A DNA stretch of 64,000 bases from assembly GCA_964395835.1 (NCBI GenBank), contig CAYNBJ010000002.1, forward strand, positions 1 to 64,000, given 5' to 3'. Origin of the DNA: LLD-282 sp964395835 (GTDB taxonomy: Bacteria; Pseudomonadota; Gammaproteobacteria; Berkiellales; Berkiellaceae). The notes under the pieces were generated by a model, which was not told where the DNA came from, did no database searches, and worked only from the letters and a program-made list of their open reading frames with translations. Position 1 is the stretch's first letter; each line of letters starts with the position of its first letter. Of this stretch, positions 1 to 8,645 are shown one piece after another. A program made the translations under genes and the position numbers.

Positions 1-189
1 GTGAAAAAAGCCGCAGCTCCAGTGAAAAAAGCCGCAGCTCCAGTGAAAAAAGCCGTAGCTCCAGCGAAAAAAGCCGCAGCTCCAGTGAAAAAAGCCGCAG
101 CTCCAGTGAAAAAAGCCGTAGCTCCAGCGAAAAAAGCCGTAGCTCCAGCGAAAAAAGCCGCAGCTCCAGTGAAAAAAGCCGCGGTTTTA
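1..189 (+). repeat. Nine tandem 21-bp coding repeats
   Basis: The 21-base unit starts gtgaaaaaagccgcagctcc and repeats without gaps nine times. Copies differ mainly at two points: gca/gta in the fifth codon and gtg/gcg at the first codon. The near-identity, including third codon positions, points to recent slippage or recombination, so copy number probably varies between strains. Confidence 0.9.
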
Positions 190-225
190 GTCAATAAGTC
201 AACAACATCTAAAAAGGCACGCTAA
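1..225 (+). CDS. Histone H1-like Lys/Ala/Pro repeat protein, C-terminal part
   Basis: The 5' end lies outside the window, so the GTG at position 1 is just an internal Val codon. The visible part is about nine copies of a seven-residue unit, KKA(A/V)AP(V/A), ending in a short basic tail and TAA at 223-225. Such Lys/Ala/Pro tails are known from bacterial histone H1-like proteins (Coxiella Hq1, chlamydial Hc proteins) and from AlgP-type proteins; all bind nucleic acid through lysines without a folded core. A role in nucleoid compaction is inferred from composition only. A good terminator follows 20 bases downstream. Confidence 0.65.
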   Translation: MKKAAAPVKKAAAPVKKAVAPAKKAAAPVKKAAAPVKKAVAPAKKAVAPAKKAAAPVKKAAVLVNKSTTSKKAR

Positions 226-245
226 TTTTCTTGAAAAAAATACTA

Positions 246-279
246 GGAGTCTGAGAGAATACTTTCAGACTCCGTTTTT
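246..279 (+). terminator. Rho-independent terminator of the histone-like gene
   Basis: Perfect 9-bp stem GGAGTCTGA (246-254) / TCAGACTCC (265-273), a 10-base loop, then a T run at 275-279. It lies between the histone-like stop codon and yggX, so yggX should have its own promoter or depend on read-through. Confidence 0.85.
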
Positions 280-297
280 ATGATATTTTTTAATAAT

Positions 298-543
298 ATG
301 AGAATGATTTTTTGTCAGTATTTGAAAAAACAATCGCTCGGACTGGAAAGAGCTCCATTCAACAACATTGTAGGCGAATATCTTTTTGAAAATATTTGCC
401 AAGAAGCATGGGATCTTTGGAAGATAGAACAAATAAAAATTATTAATGAAAACAGACTGTCGTTGCAAAATTTAAAAACACGAGAATTTTTGCGCGAAAA
501 AATGATGATTTATTTCGATATACAGTCTAAATTCATTGACTAA
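298..543 (+). CDS. yggX: Fe(II)-trafficking protein YggX
   Basis: An 81-residue protein of the YggX family, small cytosolic proteins linked to protection of Fe-S clusters and iron handling in enterobacteria. Family features seen: MIFCQYLKK at the start with the single conserved Cys, then EAWDLWKIEQIKIINENRL (the EAW..W...Q...INE core) and a C-terminal EKMMIYF segment. I chose the ATG at 298 because family members start just before the IFC motif; an in-frame ATG at 280 sits in the T run of the preceding terminator. It is a lone gene; mutY, its usual neighbour, is not visible. Confidence 0.9.
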   Translation: MRMIFCQYLKKQSLGLERAPFNNIVGEYLFENICQEAWDLWKIEQIKIINENRLSLQNLKTREFLREKMMIYFDIQSKFID

Positions 544-666
544 CTTAAAAAAAAAGCAAAAACCCTCCCATTTTCAATTAGATTCATGTATACTGAAAAA
601 GTATTTTTACAAGTTGAGAGTCTCTCTTGAGTCTAATGGTGACGATATTGATGGAGAGTCAGGCGA

Positions 667-695
667 CTAATTAAGAGTCGAAGCTCTTCAGTTAG
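667..695 (+). promoter_or_regulatory. Stem-loop in the leader of the RNA helicase gene
   Basis: CTAATTAAGAG (667-677) pairs with CTCTTCAGTTAG (684-695) around the loop TCGAAG, with one bulged base and one G-T pair. No T run follows, so it is not a terminator. A possible -10 box, TATACT, at 589-594 has no good -35 and would give a leader of roughly 150 bases. Long structured leaders are common on cold-induced DEAD-box helicase genes; that role is inferred here. Confidence 0.45.
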
Positions 696-757
696 CTGTT
701 CATCAGCTTTGAAATACATCGTTTACATTAATACTTAAGATTTAAGGACTATACAAC

Positions 758-2392
758 ATGTCTTCAGCATCCTTTACTGATTTTGCTCTTCAGCCTCAGA
801 TTCAATCTACTTTAGAAGAACATAATTTTCATAATCCTACTCCAGTGCAAAAAGAAACAATACCTGTCCTCTTGCAAGGTCGCGATTTGCTTGCAACAGC
901 ACAAACAGGAACAGGTAAAACATTAGCATTTGCAGTACCAGTGGCGTCTTTTTTACTCAATAATCCTGAAAATGTCGCACTGATTTTGGTTCCAACTCGT
1001 GAGCTTGCTCAGCAGGTGCTCAAAACTTTCTTATTGTTGAGCAAAAAACAAAAACTTTTTAAGACTGCACTTCTTATTGGTGGCGCTTATATGCGTCAGC
1101 AATGTGCCGATCTTTCTAAAAAGCCTAGATTAATCGTAGCAACTCCTGGTCGTCTTATCGATCATTTGTCTCGTAAAACATTAGATGCATCTAAAATTTC
1201 TTTTGTTGTTCTTGATGAGATGGATCGTATGCTGGATATGGGCTTTGGGGAGCAATTAAAAGAGATTTTTGATTACGTTCCTGTTGAAGGGCGTCAAACA
1301 GCAATGTTTTCCGCAACATTGCCTCACCATATTGTTCGTTTAGCTAAAGAGTATCTGAATAATCCTGAGCAAATCTCTATTGGCCAACATTCTCAGCCTG
1401 TTGCTAAAATTGAACAGGAAGTCGTATTTGTTAAGCAAGAACATAAAGAAAAAGAACTTGTTGAGCGTCTTGTTCGTCATAAAGAAGCCTCTGAGGGAAG
1501 TTGCATTATTTTCGTTAAAACCAAAATTGATGCCGATAGACTCAGTGAGAAATTGAAAGATTACGGTTTTGCAGTTGCAGCTATGCATGGAGATCTGAAT
1601 CAGTCTAAAAGACAACGTGTTTTACAGGATTTTCGTGTTCAAAAGATTTCTATTCTTGTTGCCACAGATATCGCAGCACGTGGAATTGACGTTGCGCATA
1701 TTCGCCTAGTTGTAAATTACGAGCTTCCTCAGGCAGCAGAAGATTATATCCACCGTATTGGACGGACTGCTCGTGGCGGCGCTGAAGGGCAAGCTGTGTC
1801 TTTTATAGCACCTTTCGAATATAAGAAATGGGCAGAAATTCTTAAATTAACGAATCCAGAAGAAGCTCAGGCTTTTGCTGCAAAGATGGGACGTTCTTTT
1901 GGCGGTGGATCTTCACGTCATGGTTCTGGCCGTTCTTCTCGTTTCGAAGGACAATCCCGTTCTGGTGGTTTTTCTCGTGGTGGTTTCGATAAAGCACGTC
2001 GTCCTTCAACAGGTTCTTCTTGGGGAGCACCTCGTGAAGACCGTCCTGCACGTAATGAGTCTTCTTGGAAATCTGAGCGCCCTTCAAATGCGGGTTCCCG
2101 TTTTGCGTCTCAGGACGGATTTTCTGCACGTGGTCCACGTTCTGATCGATTTGATAATTCTAATCGTGGATCTCGCTATGAAGGTTCTTCACGTTCCCCT
2201 TCTTCAAACGATAGAGGCCATTCTGGATCCAATGATAGAGGCCATTTCGGGGCTGCATCACGTCCAGGAGCTTCTCGTGACGGTGGATTTAAATCTGATA
2301 GAAGACCATCGGCACGCGGTTTTTCCGATCGTCCCGCTCAAGGATCAGTGCGCTCATATAAAGTATTTAAAGGTGATCTTGTAGAATCCTAA
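758..2392 (+). CDS. DEAD-box ATP-dependent RNA helicase, RhlE-like
   Basis: A 544-residue RNA helicase that should unwind structured RNA during ribosome assembly, decay or cold growth. Motifs in order: Q motif (F..PTPVQ), Walker A AQTGTGKT, PTRELAQ, TPGRL, motif II as DEMD instead of the usual DEAD, SAT, then helicase domain 2 with IIFVKT, ATDIAARGID and HRIGRTAR. From about residue 385 the protein becomes a Ser/Arg/Gly-rich tail of some 160 residues, typical of the RNA-binding tails of RhlE and CsdA. An AAGGA about 10 bases before ATG 758 supports the start. A terminator follows at once, so it is monocistronic. Which helicase subfamily it belongs to is not certain. Confidence 0.92.
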   Translation: MSSASFTDFALQPQIQSTLEEHNFHNPTPVQKETIPVLLQGRDLLATAQTGTGKTLAFAVPVASFLLNNPENVALILVPTRELAQQVLKTFLLLSKKQKLFKTALLIGGAYMRQQCADLSKKPRLIVATPGRLIDHLSRKTLDASKISFVVLDEMDRMLDMGFGEQLKEIFDYVPVEGRQTAMFSATLPHHIVRLAKEYLNNPEQISIGQHSQPVAKIEQEVVFVKQEHKEKELVERLVRHKEASEGSCIIFVKTKIDADRLSEKLKDYGFAVAAMHGDLNQSKRQRVLQDFRVQKISILVATDIAARGIDVAHIRLVVNYELPQAAEDYIHRIGRTARGGAEGQAVSFIAPFEYKKWAEILKLTNPEEAQAFAAKMGRSFGGGSSRHGSGRSSRFEGQSRSGGFSRGGFDKARRPSTGSSWGAPREDRPARNESSWKSERPSNAGSRFASQDGFSARGPRSDRFDNSNRGSRYEGSSRSPSSNDRGHSGSNDRGHFGAASRPGASRDGGFKSDRRPSARGFSDRPAQGSVRSYKVFKGDLVES

Positions 2393-2416
2393 TAGGAATT
2401 ATCCTTTAAAAAGATG

Positions 2417-2453
2417 AAAAGCCGCTAGATTTGCAGAGATCTAGCGGCTTTTT
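2417..2453 (+). terminator. Rho-independent terminator after the RNA helicase
   Basis: AAAAGCCGCTAGAT (2417-2430) pairs with ATCTAGCGGCTTTTT (2439-2453), an 11-14-bp stem ending in a T run. The A-rich 5' flank makes it potentially bidirectional. Confidence 0.93.
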
Positions 2454-3315
2454 CATAATCTGCGGATGTGGTGCGCTACCTTCTTTTTTGTTTTTGAGCA
2501 CATTTGATTCAAAAGATGAACAAGTGATGAGATTTCACCTCATATCTCATGAAACGATTCTCTTTCAGATCGGTATGATGATACAGCGAAATGAAAGCCC
2601 GCCACACATTTTATCATGATCTATTTTTGAGTGATTTGCCATTGAATAGTTTGGAGTTCATTATCAATAAAAAATTTTTGGTCTGATCAATCATTCTCTA
2701 TTGTAGGCGAGTTAAACCCGGTATATACAGGTAGCAGAAGCTATATATCAAAGCTAAATGATAAAAATCAAATTCAGCACAATCTGTTACAAACAGATGA
2801 CAGGCTTAAAAACAAGTGCTTTTCATTGAAAAAGTGTTTAATGAGCATGCTCAAAAAATTTAAAATATTATCTGAACAATATATAAATTCACGAAAAATT
2901 TTAGAACCAAAATCATTGAATTGGAGACATTGATAATCTTGAACGATAATCTTGAACTGATATCCATCAGTTTCGAACGAGCGCTGTTGAGGATGTGTAA
3001 GGATTTTTCACTCAATTCTGTTTTTTGTAATTGTTTATTTGCTTTTTAGCGCAGTAGACAACCTTTTTGCAGTATTTTCAATATTAATCGCTTGTTGTTT
3101 TTCGGGTGGATATTGGGATTTTTCTTTGTACTGAATTTGAACTGAAAAAGCATTCACAAATAAGAAGTTTCGCATAGCTGAGTGTTTTTTTTGATGAGTG
3201 ATAAAAAATGAAAAAAGATTTTCATAATACGGGCACGTTTATTTTGCAACATATGCAAATCAAAGAAATTTGAAAAAGTCTAGAGCGTATCTTCGTATAG
3301 TGAGCGGATACTGCT
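2454..3315. other. Gene-free stretch of about 860 bases
   Basis: No convincing coding region on either strand: the open frames are short, lack ribosome binding sites and resemble nothing I recognise. One 13-base direct repeat (gataatcttgaac, twice in a row near 2932-2957) is visible. It lies between two 3' ends, so it is not needed as a promoter region and may be a decayed gene. Confidence 0.5.
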
Positions 3316-6300
3316 TTATGTCTTTTTAGGACTGCTTGTTTTCTTATTTGCCGTAGGATCATCACTCGTTAGCGTTGGCGTTGGCGTTGGCGTTGGCGTT
3401 GGCATGGGCAAAAAATTCATGATCGAGGGAACGGCTGCACACTCGGTGGCTTGAGGAGGGTAAGTCCAAAACTGTGCTGTGATTCCATCATATGAGTCAT
3501 CAGTATAGGTATTGAAATATTCTGATGTTGTAGGACCTGCTTTGTGTTCTACGGAGCTGGTGCTGTGTTCGCTTGGATCTGCTGCTTTGAACGATTGTGT
3601 ATTCTCACAGATAGCAGTAATAAGAGGATTCTCACTGACTGTGTTCGTGATTATGTCATTCCAGTTTGTTTGTATAGAAGAATGAAAAGTTGCAGGGAGG
3701 TCTGTGTGTGTTGTGTGCTTATCCCAAGTGACTTGTGCTGAGGGTTGAGAGAAATAACATGCGGTCTTGCAGATGCTCCGGACGAGTTTGCTTGGCATGC
3801 TGTTAGAGTCGCTGACTTGTTCGGTTTTTTCATTTTGAGTATTTCGGCTAGTACTTTGAGTATATTCCCAAACACCAAATAATGGATACATATTGTAGGC
3901 TGTTGCTGTTATTTTAACAGCGGGGAGGATTACGCTGCCGAATGTTATTTGAGATATATGAACTACGCTACCTAAGAGAGTTGCTGGTTGAATATAAGGC
4001 AATAAATGGTGTGTTTGCGCTAACAAACAACGGATTTTTGGGCTCTTGATTAAAATTTCTTCTCCTAATGGAGAGAGCGATAAGTTGAATCGATGATCCA
4101 TCAACATAGGACTGAGAGCCTCTATAATCAAGACTATTGCTTGTATATTGTCGATACAATTTTTTTGGAACAAGAGGTATAGCCCATTAAAAAGATCAAG
4201 TGTCTGCTGTTCATTGGAAAAGAGTGTTGTAAATGCATCTTGGAAAATCGCAGATTCTGTCTCAAGTTCATTTAACCATTTTTCGTTTCTTATAATTCCA
4301 AGAAGGATTTTGGATATAAACAAGGCGCTTTCTTCAGGTTGGCTGCAAAACACTTTTTTAATCAAATCTGCATTAAAAGACCCGGTAATAGGATCGCTTA
4401 AAAGGCCAAGAATAATCTGTCTACTATCTTTATTTGCAACACCATTTAATAAATTTTGGAGCGTTAAAACAGATTTATCTATCGTAGGCGATGAGGGAAA
4501 ACTCACTGCGTTGGGTGTTAAGATCATTTCTTTGAGAAGGAATTTGATAAATTCAGGACTTTGATTGTTCAGTTCGTAAAAAAACATGTTTTCCAAGCAG
4601 AGATTGATAAGATTCAGTGCTAGAGGATTATCATTCTTTTCTTGTCGAGCGGTTTGTATTAACAAACGCAATAAGTGAGGATTTTGTGCCGCTATGATCA
4701 AATCAACCGGAGATTGGTCATAACTCAAAAAAACTGAGTCTAGACTGCTTGAAAAAATATGTATAATTGGACAATACTGATTATACTTTCCAGCCGGTAT
4801 CGTCATTTGATTGATATTTTGCGACTCTTCCAGTTGTTGAATATCGTTCGTTATGTTCGTATTAGGTAGATTGTCATAATGGTCTTTAATAATTAAAAAA
4901 GCCAAATCGAGTGCTTCTTCAGGAGAGTGAATGGAGCTTGTGTCAATTTGTTCTTGATCGATTGAAAATTGCCCTAAGATCATTTCACAGAAATGCTTAG
5001 GATTTGTCTCTAATGCCTCTGAATAGAGAGAGGCGATTTTTTTTAAATATTCAATTAAGCATTGAGGCTCTGCGAGAGAACGATCGCGTTTTGTCGATAT
5101 TATCAGTGGATGTAAAATGTGTGCGAGCTCATCTCTAAAAATTTTTCTGGCTGGGTCTCCCAAGTTTCGATATTGTATACTACACATAATTAAAAAGTTA
5201 TTTAGAAACTGCGGGAAGACAGGCGCATAGATTTTATGCTGTTCAGTGCTCACTGCGTCTTCCACTAATTCTATTTTTAAAGGCTGTGAACACGTATACT
5301 GAGGAATCAAGTGCTGCAATGCTGTGTAGCAATTTCTTCGTGCTATTTTATAGCGCTCTTTTGTGCTATCAAGAGCATTAAACGGAAGAATTTTTCCTGA
5401 GACAGTATTATTGATATTTTTGTATGTTAAAACCTCTTTAAAAATCTGTTTGCATATATTCAGACTCGCATTTTCCGTTAGAGAACGAATCAAATTTATG
5501 ACGATTTCATCAAGATGTGCTGTATGCAAAGAAGTGACGGTCATTTCAGATTGAAATCTTTCAATTGTTTTTTGATATGCTGGATCTGTTTTGATGTTGC
5601 GTACCCGCTGTAAAATGTGTTCATTTACCTCTTCAGATTCCGATGACAAATCAATATCGGATACAGAGATTTTTGCACAAAGTTTTTTTGTGGCACACTC
5701 AGGAGATTCATTTTTAATCGAGGCTTCCTTTGTCTGTATCACCCGCAATGCTGCGAGTATTTTTTGAGGTTCGTCTGTTTGTAGTAATTCTAAAAGCGCT
5801 TGTCTGAGTAACGTAGAGGATTTTTGCTCAGAGCTTTTATATGCCTCGTTTAATTGAGCGGCTTGTTGCAAGGCTGATTGCATCATGTCCTGATTCAGAA
5901 AGTTTGCAACTTGTGTAAGCGTGATCTGTGTCCGATCTTCTGCATCAGAGTCGGCATTTAGATAGATACCGTACTTGTGTGTGCCGCTGTCTTGTTCTAG
6001 ATCATTGAGTTCTCGGCTGTGCTTGTTTTCCTGATCATGTAAAAGAGCAGCGCTGCTGATTAGCAAGTTGATAATCATGTTTTTTTGATCAGTATCCATA
6101 TTTTCAGGAAGAAGAGTCTGAAGCAATTCTGTTGCGGATGCTGGGGCACTCTCTTTTGGTAACAGAGCCAATAGCTCTAGATAACTTTTATAGATATTGA
6201 AAAAAGCTCCTGATTTTAAAAGATTTTGTAATATAGACACTTGCAATTGTGGAGTATTTATTAATTCAAAAAGTGATGCATCGAAAGATTTTTTGCAATC

Positions 6301-8346
6301 ACTATGATTCCAAAGAGAAAAAATATTTTGTCTCAGGTTTATCATATGCAACGAGAAAAGCTCTTGCTGTGTCTCGGGCAGTGTATCAATATATTTCAAA
6401 AGATTATGCAAATATTCTAAAACTTTTATATGAGAAGGCAGATTTGTGTGCACGGCATCAGTATAGATAGGCATAAGTAGCTTTAAGGTCTGCTCTATCA
6501 GAATGATACTTTGGTGGAGTGGGATCAGGGGCGGTCTTTGGAAAAAACATTCGAATATAGATTCAAGGGATTGAAAATTCGTTAGGCAAAAGTGTTGAAG
6601 TCTTTTTTCTGCTTGTTCTTCCTGAGTCATAGTGTCTGTGATTTGTGAATCTAATGTCAATATTTTTTCCAGCAAGATCGGGTGATTGAAGATTGTTAAA
6701 AGATCAGCTACCTTTTGCTCTAAGACATCATCGTCTTCAGAATCTACTAGCGTTGTTTTCATTGTTAATAAAATCTGTACGAATGCCTCTTTTTGAGATG
6801 CGCTCATTTTATCTGATTCTGATAAAAGTGATTCTATAAGTTGTTGAAAAGCCTGTTGGCTGCTGTGCAATTGAGTTGCACTTCTCATCGTTTTGAACAA
6901 AGAGGTGAGCGATCTCTCGAATTCTTCTGCAGATAAGACCGTCTCGATTATGTCGAATGTCAATGCTGTTTTGTTTATCTTGAATTCGGCATCTTCTGAT
7001 GCATCTTCTGATGTATCTTTTTCAGATAAGATCGTCTCGATTACGTCTGATGTCGATGCTGTCTGGTTTATTTTGAGTTCGGCATCTTTGGATGCTTCAT
7101 TATGAAACAGATCTTGCATATTGGAAAAAGATAGCGTTGCAAGGCACTCATTGTTTTTGATCAGAGCTGTAAGAGACGTTAGGGTCTTTTGCCATTCTTC
7201 TTCAGTAGTTGATCGCGCTTTCTCCAATAATTGTGCGGAGTGAGGATCGAGTGTCGCTGTAGAATACAGAGCTTCTAGCAATTGAATGAGTGGGCGAATA
7301 AATTGGGGGGTATCTTTTTCTAAAAACAGTTCACTGAATTTCAAAATATCAAGAGCGATTTGTGCAGAAAACAATTTCTTGTTAATCAAAGGCTCAATGA
7401 GTGCAATGATATCTCCGAGCTCTAATTCTTTGAATGCCTCTGGAGAACGAGTTGTCATGAAATGGATAATTTTATCATTTGCAATTGCGGTTTGTGTGAT
7501 TGAAAGAATCAGCGCGTATAATTCTTGAGATGTTATACAGTTTAATGTTGATCTAATCCCGCAGATCAACTGTAGGCTTTCTTCATAAGTTTTATTCTTG
7601 GTTTGTTGGATATGGTAAGTGAGCAAAGATACGAGAAGCTCATGCAGCATTCTTTTTGGGATTTTTTCTGACTTTTCTTCTAGATCTGATTGTAGTGTTG
7701 CGAGACAGTGTTGAAGACCCTTCTGTAGAATTTTCTCATGGTCTGTGTCAGGTGTGATTTTTTGTTCTAAAAAATAGTGATCTAAAAGAGTGTAGATAGC
7801 GTCGCTTCCTTCTTCACTACTATACAGGAGTTTTCCAACGATATTTCCAAGCTCAAGATTGCTGAAAATGTTTAAAAGAGATTTGATTACGCTATTCAAA
7901 ATATTGCTTTTCTCAGCTGCAGAGTCATCAGTGGGACTGCTCACTTCAGTTGTTTTGTTTCTTATAAGAGTGGCCAGTGCTTCTCTAAATTTTTGATTAA
8001 ACAGCCTGAAATGCCCAAACGATTCAGGGAAGATCAGCCCCAATCCTTCGAAGATAACAGAAAAAACTGTGATCATGAAAGATACTACAAGGAGCGTAAC
8101 TGAGGTGATAATCGATTGAATGATTGGGGCTATTTTAGAGATGGGATAGACAACAGGCAAGAGAAGGTATGCTAAATTAGAGGCATCTCTGATACCGTAA
8201 CGTGCATATAAATCATTGATATACTCGTTTGGTGTCAGATAAGTGCGATACACGTGTTTGGTAGAATAATCAAACAAGAAAATCTGCATCTGGATTAAAA
8301 ACCGAAAAAACGGATTTTTCAGTACCTTTTCACTTTCAAACAGCAT
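3316..8346 (-). CDS. Giant helical protein with membrane segments, unknown function
   Basis: A 1676-residue protein that I do not recognise. A long hydrophobic stretch at about residues 75-110 (IIQSIITSVTLLVVSFMITV and on) and a weaker one near 1490-1530 suggest membrane anchoring at both ends. The roughly 1350 residues between are Leu/Glu/Lys/Ser-rich and look almost wholly alpha-helical, like a solenoid. An internal duplication lies near residues 417-475. The C-terminus is hydrophilic and ends in a Pro-Thr ladder. There is no Sec signal peptide and no enzyme motif. It is transcribed alone, divergent from gltX. In a Legionella-like organism such a protein is a candidate secreted effector, which is inference from size and composition. 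Confidence 0.8.
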   Translation of the reverse strand: MLFESEKVLKNPFFRFLIQMQIFLFDYSTKHVYRTYLTPNEYINDLYARYGIRDASNLAYLLLPVVYPISKIAPIIQSIITSVTLLVVSFMITVFSVIFEGLGLIFPESFGHFRLFNQKFREALATLIRNKTTEVSSPTDDSAAEKSNILNSVIKSLLNIFSNLELGNIVGKLLYSSEEGSDAIYTLLDHYFLEQKITPDTDHEKILQKGLQHCLATLQSDLEEKSEKIPKRMLHELLVSLLTYHIQQTKNKTYEESLQLICGIRSTLNCITSQELYALILSITQTAIANDKIIHFMTTRSPEAFKELELGDIIALIEPLINKKLFSAQIALDILKFSELFLEKDTPQFIRPLIQLLEALYSTATLDPHSAQLLEKARSTTEEEWQKTLTSLTALIKNNECLATLSFSNMQDLFHNEASKDAELKINQTASTSDVIETILSEKDTSEDASEDAEFKINKTALTFDIIETVLSAEEFERSLTSLFKTMRSATQLHSSQQAFQQLIESLLSESDKMSASQKEAFVQILLTMKTTLVDSEDDDVLEQKVADLLTIFNHPILLEKILTLDSQITDTMTQEEQAEKRLQHFCLTNFQSLESIFECFFQRPPLIPLHQSIILIEQTLKLLMPIYTDAVHTNLPSHIKVLEYLHNLLKYIDTLPETQQELFSLHMINLRQNIFSLWNHSDCKKSFDASLFELINTPQLQVSILQNLLKSGAFFNIYKSYLELLALLPKESAPASATELLQTLLPENMDTDQKNMIINLLISSAALLHDQENKHSRELNDLEQDSGTHKYGIYLNADSDAEDRTQITLTQVANFLNQDMMQSALQQAAQLNEAYKSSEQKSSTLLRQALLELLQTDEPQKILAALRVIQTKEASIKNESPECATKKLCAKISVSDIDLSSESEEVNEHILQRVRNIKTDPAYQKTIERFQSEMTVTSLHTAHLDEIVINLIRSLTENASLNICKQIFKEVLTYKNINNTVSGKILPFNALDSTKERYKIARRNCYTALQHLIPQYTCSQPLKIELVEDAVSTEQHKIYAPVFPQFLNNFLIMCSIQYRNLGDPARKIFRDELAHILHPLIISTKRDRSLAEPQCLIEYLKKIASLYSEALETNPKHFCEMILGQFSIDQEQIDTSSIHSPEEALDLAFLIIKDHYDNLPNTNITNDIQQLEESQNINQMTIPAGKYNQYCPIIHIFSSSLDSVFLSYDQSPVDLIIAAQNPHLLRLLIQTARQEKNDNPLALNLINLCLENMFFYELNNQSPEFIKFLLKEMILTPNAVSFPSSPTIDKSVLTLQNLLNGVANKDSRQIILGLLSDPITGSFNADLIKKVFCSQPEESALFISKILLGIIRNEKWLNELETESAIFQDAFTTLFSNEQQTLDLFNGLYLLFQKNCIDNIQAIVLIIEALSPMLMDHRFNLSLSPLGEEILIKSPKIRCLLAQTHHLLPYIQPATLLGSVVHISQITFGSVILPAVKITATAYNMYPLFGVWEYTQSTSRNTQNEKTEQVSDSNSMPSKLVRSICKTACYFSQPSAQVTWDKHTTHTDLPATFHSSIQTNWNDIITNTVSENPLITAICENTQSFKAADPSEHSTSSVEHKAGPTTSEYFNTYTDDSYDGITAQFWTYPPQATECAAVPSIMNFLPMPTPTPTPTPTLTSDDPTANKKTSSPKKT
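3371..3406 (-). repeat. Six-base tandem repeat encoding a Pro-Thr ladder
   Basis: The unit GGCGTT on the plus strand (AACGCC when read as coding strand) is repeated about six times in the 3' end of the giant gene and encodes alternating Pro and Thr. Six-base units keep frame, so slippage would change tail length without breaking the gene. Confidence 0.85.
6931..7095 (-). repeat. Internal 72-base duplication in the giant gene
   Basis: Segments 6931-7002 and 7024-7095 are diverged copies offset by 93 bases (31 codons). Both encode a unit of the form DAE(L/F)KIN(Q/K)TA followed by D(V/I)IET(I/V)LS, separated by an acidic EDASEDAS-type linker. Confidence 0.85.
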
Positions 8347-8557
8347 AACGAATTTATTCCAATAGAAACTGCTAAATATCTAAAACTTATATAGAATACA
8401 TTTTCTAAAAAGTTAAAAAATATACGATAGATGTCACATAATAATACAAAAATTTAAATCCCCAAAATTCTTTAAGATCGAAATTCATTAAAATCGAAAA
8501 AATCATATCTTTCTTTTTATCCGTTATTGTATGAAATTTCGCTATTATTTTTTTTTG

Positions 8558-8598
8558 CTTTGAAAAAAAGAGCCTCTAAGGCTCCGATTTTTTCAAAG
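8558..8598. terminator. Terminator-like palindrome ahead of gltX
   Basis: CTTTGAAAAAA (8558-8568) pairs with TTTTTTCAAAG (8588-8598), enclosing an inner stem GAGCC (8570-8574) / GGCTC (8580-8584). With A and T runs on both sides it could act as a bidirectional terminator. It lies between two divergent genes, some 48 bases before the gltX start, which is an odd place for one; attenuation of gltX or a relic of rearrangement are both possible. Confidence 0.7.
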
Positions 8599-8645
8599 AT
8601 TATAGTAAAATGAATATTATTTTGATTTGTACGGTTTTTTATTTG

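Noticed and set aside
1..189. Regular 21-base repeats that might be a CRISPR-like or satellite array
   Set aside because: There are no spacers, and the unit is a codon-phased heptad of a coding region.
1875..2384. A 169-codon open frame in a second frame over the helicase tail
   Set aside because: It is a shadow of the repetitive Ser/Arg/Gly coding sequence and has a Val/Leu-rich, unnatural composition. The same applies to the minus-strand frame at 1842-2138.
2431..2619. A 62-codon open frame after the helicase
   Set aside because: It starts within the terminator loop and has no ribosome binding site or family resemblance.
8610..8645. Upstream ATG for gltX
   Set aside because: It would add 12 hydrophobic residues before the conserved N-terminus of GluRS.
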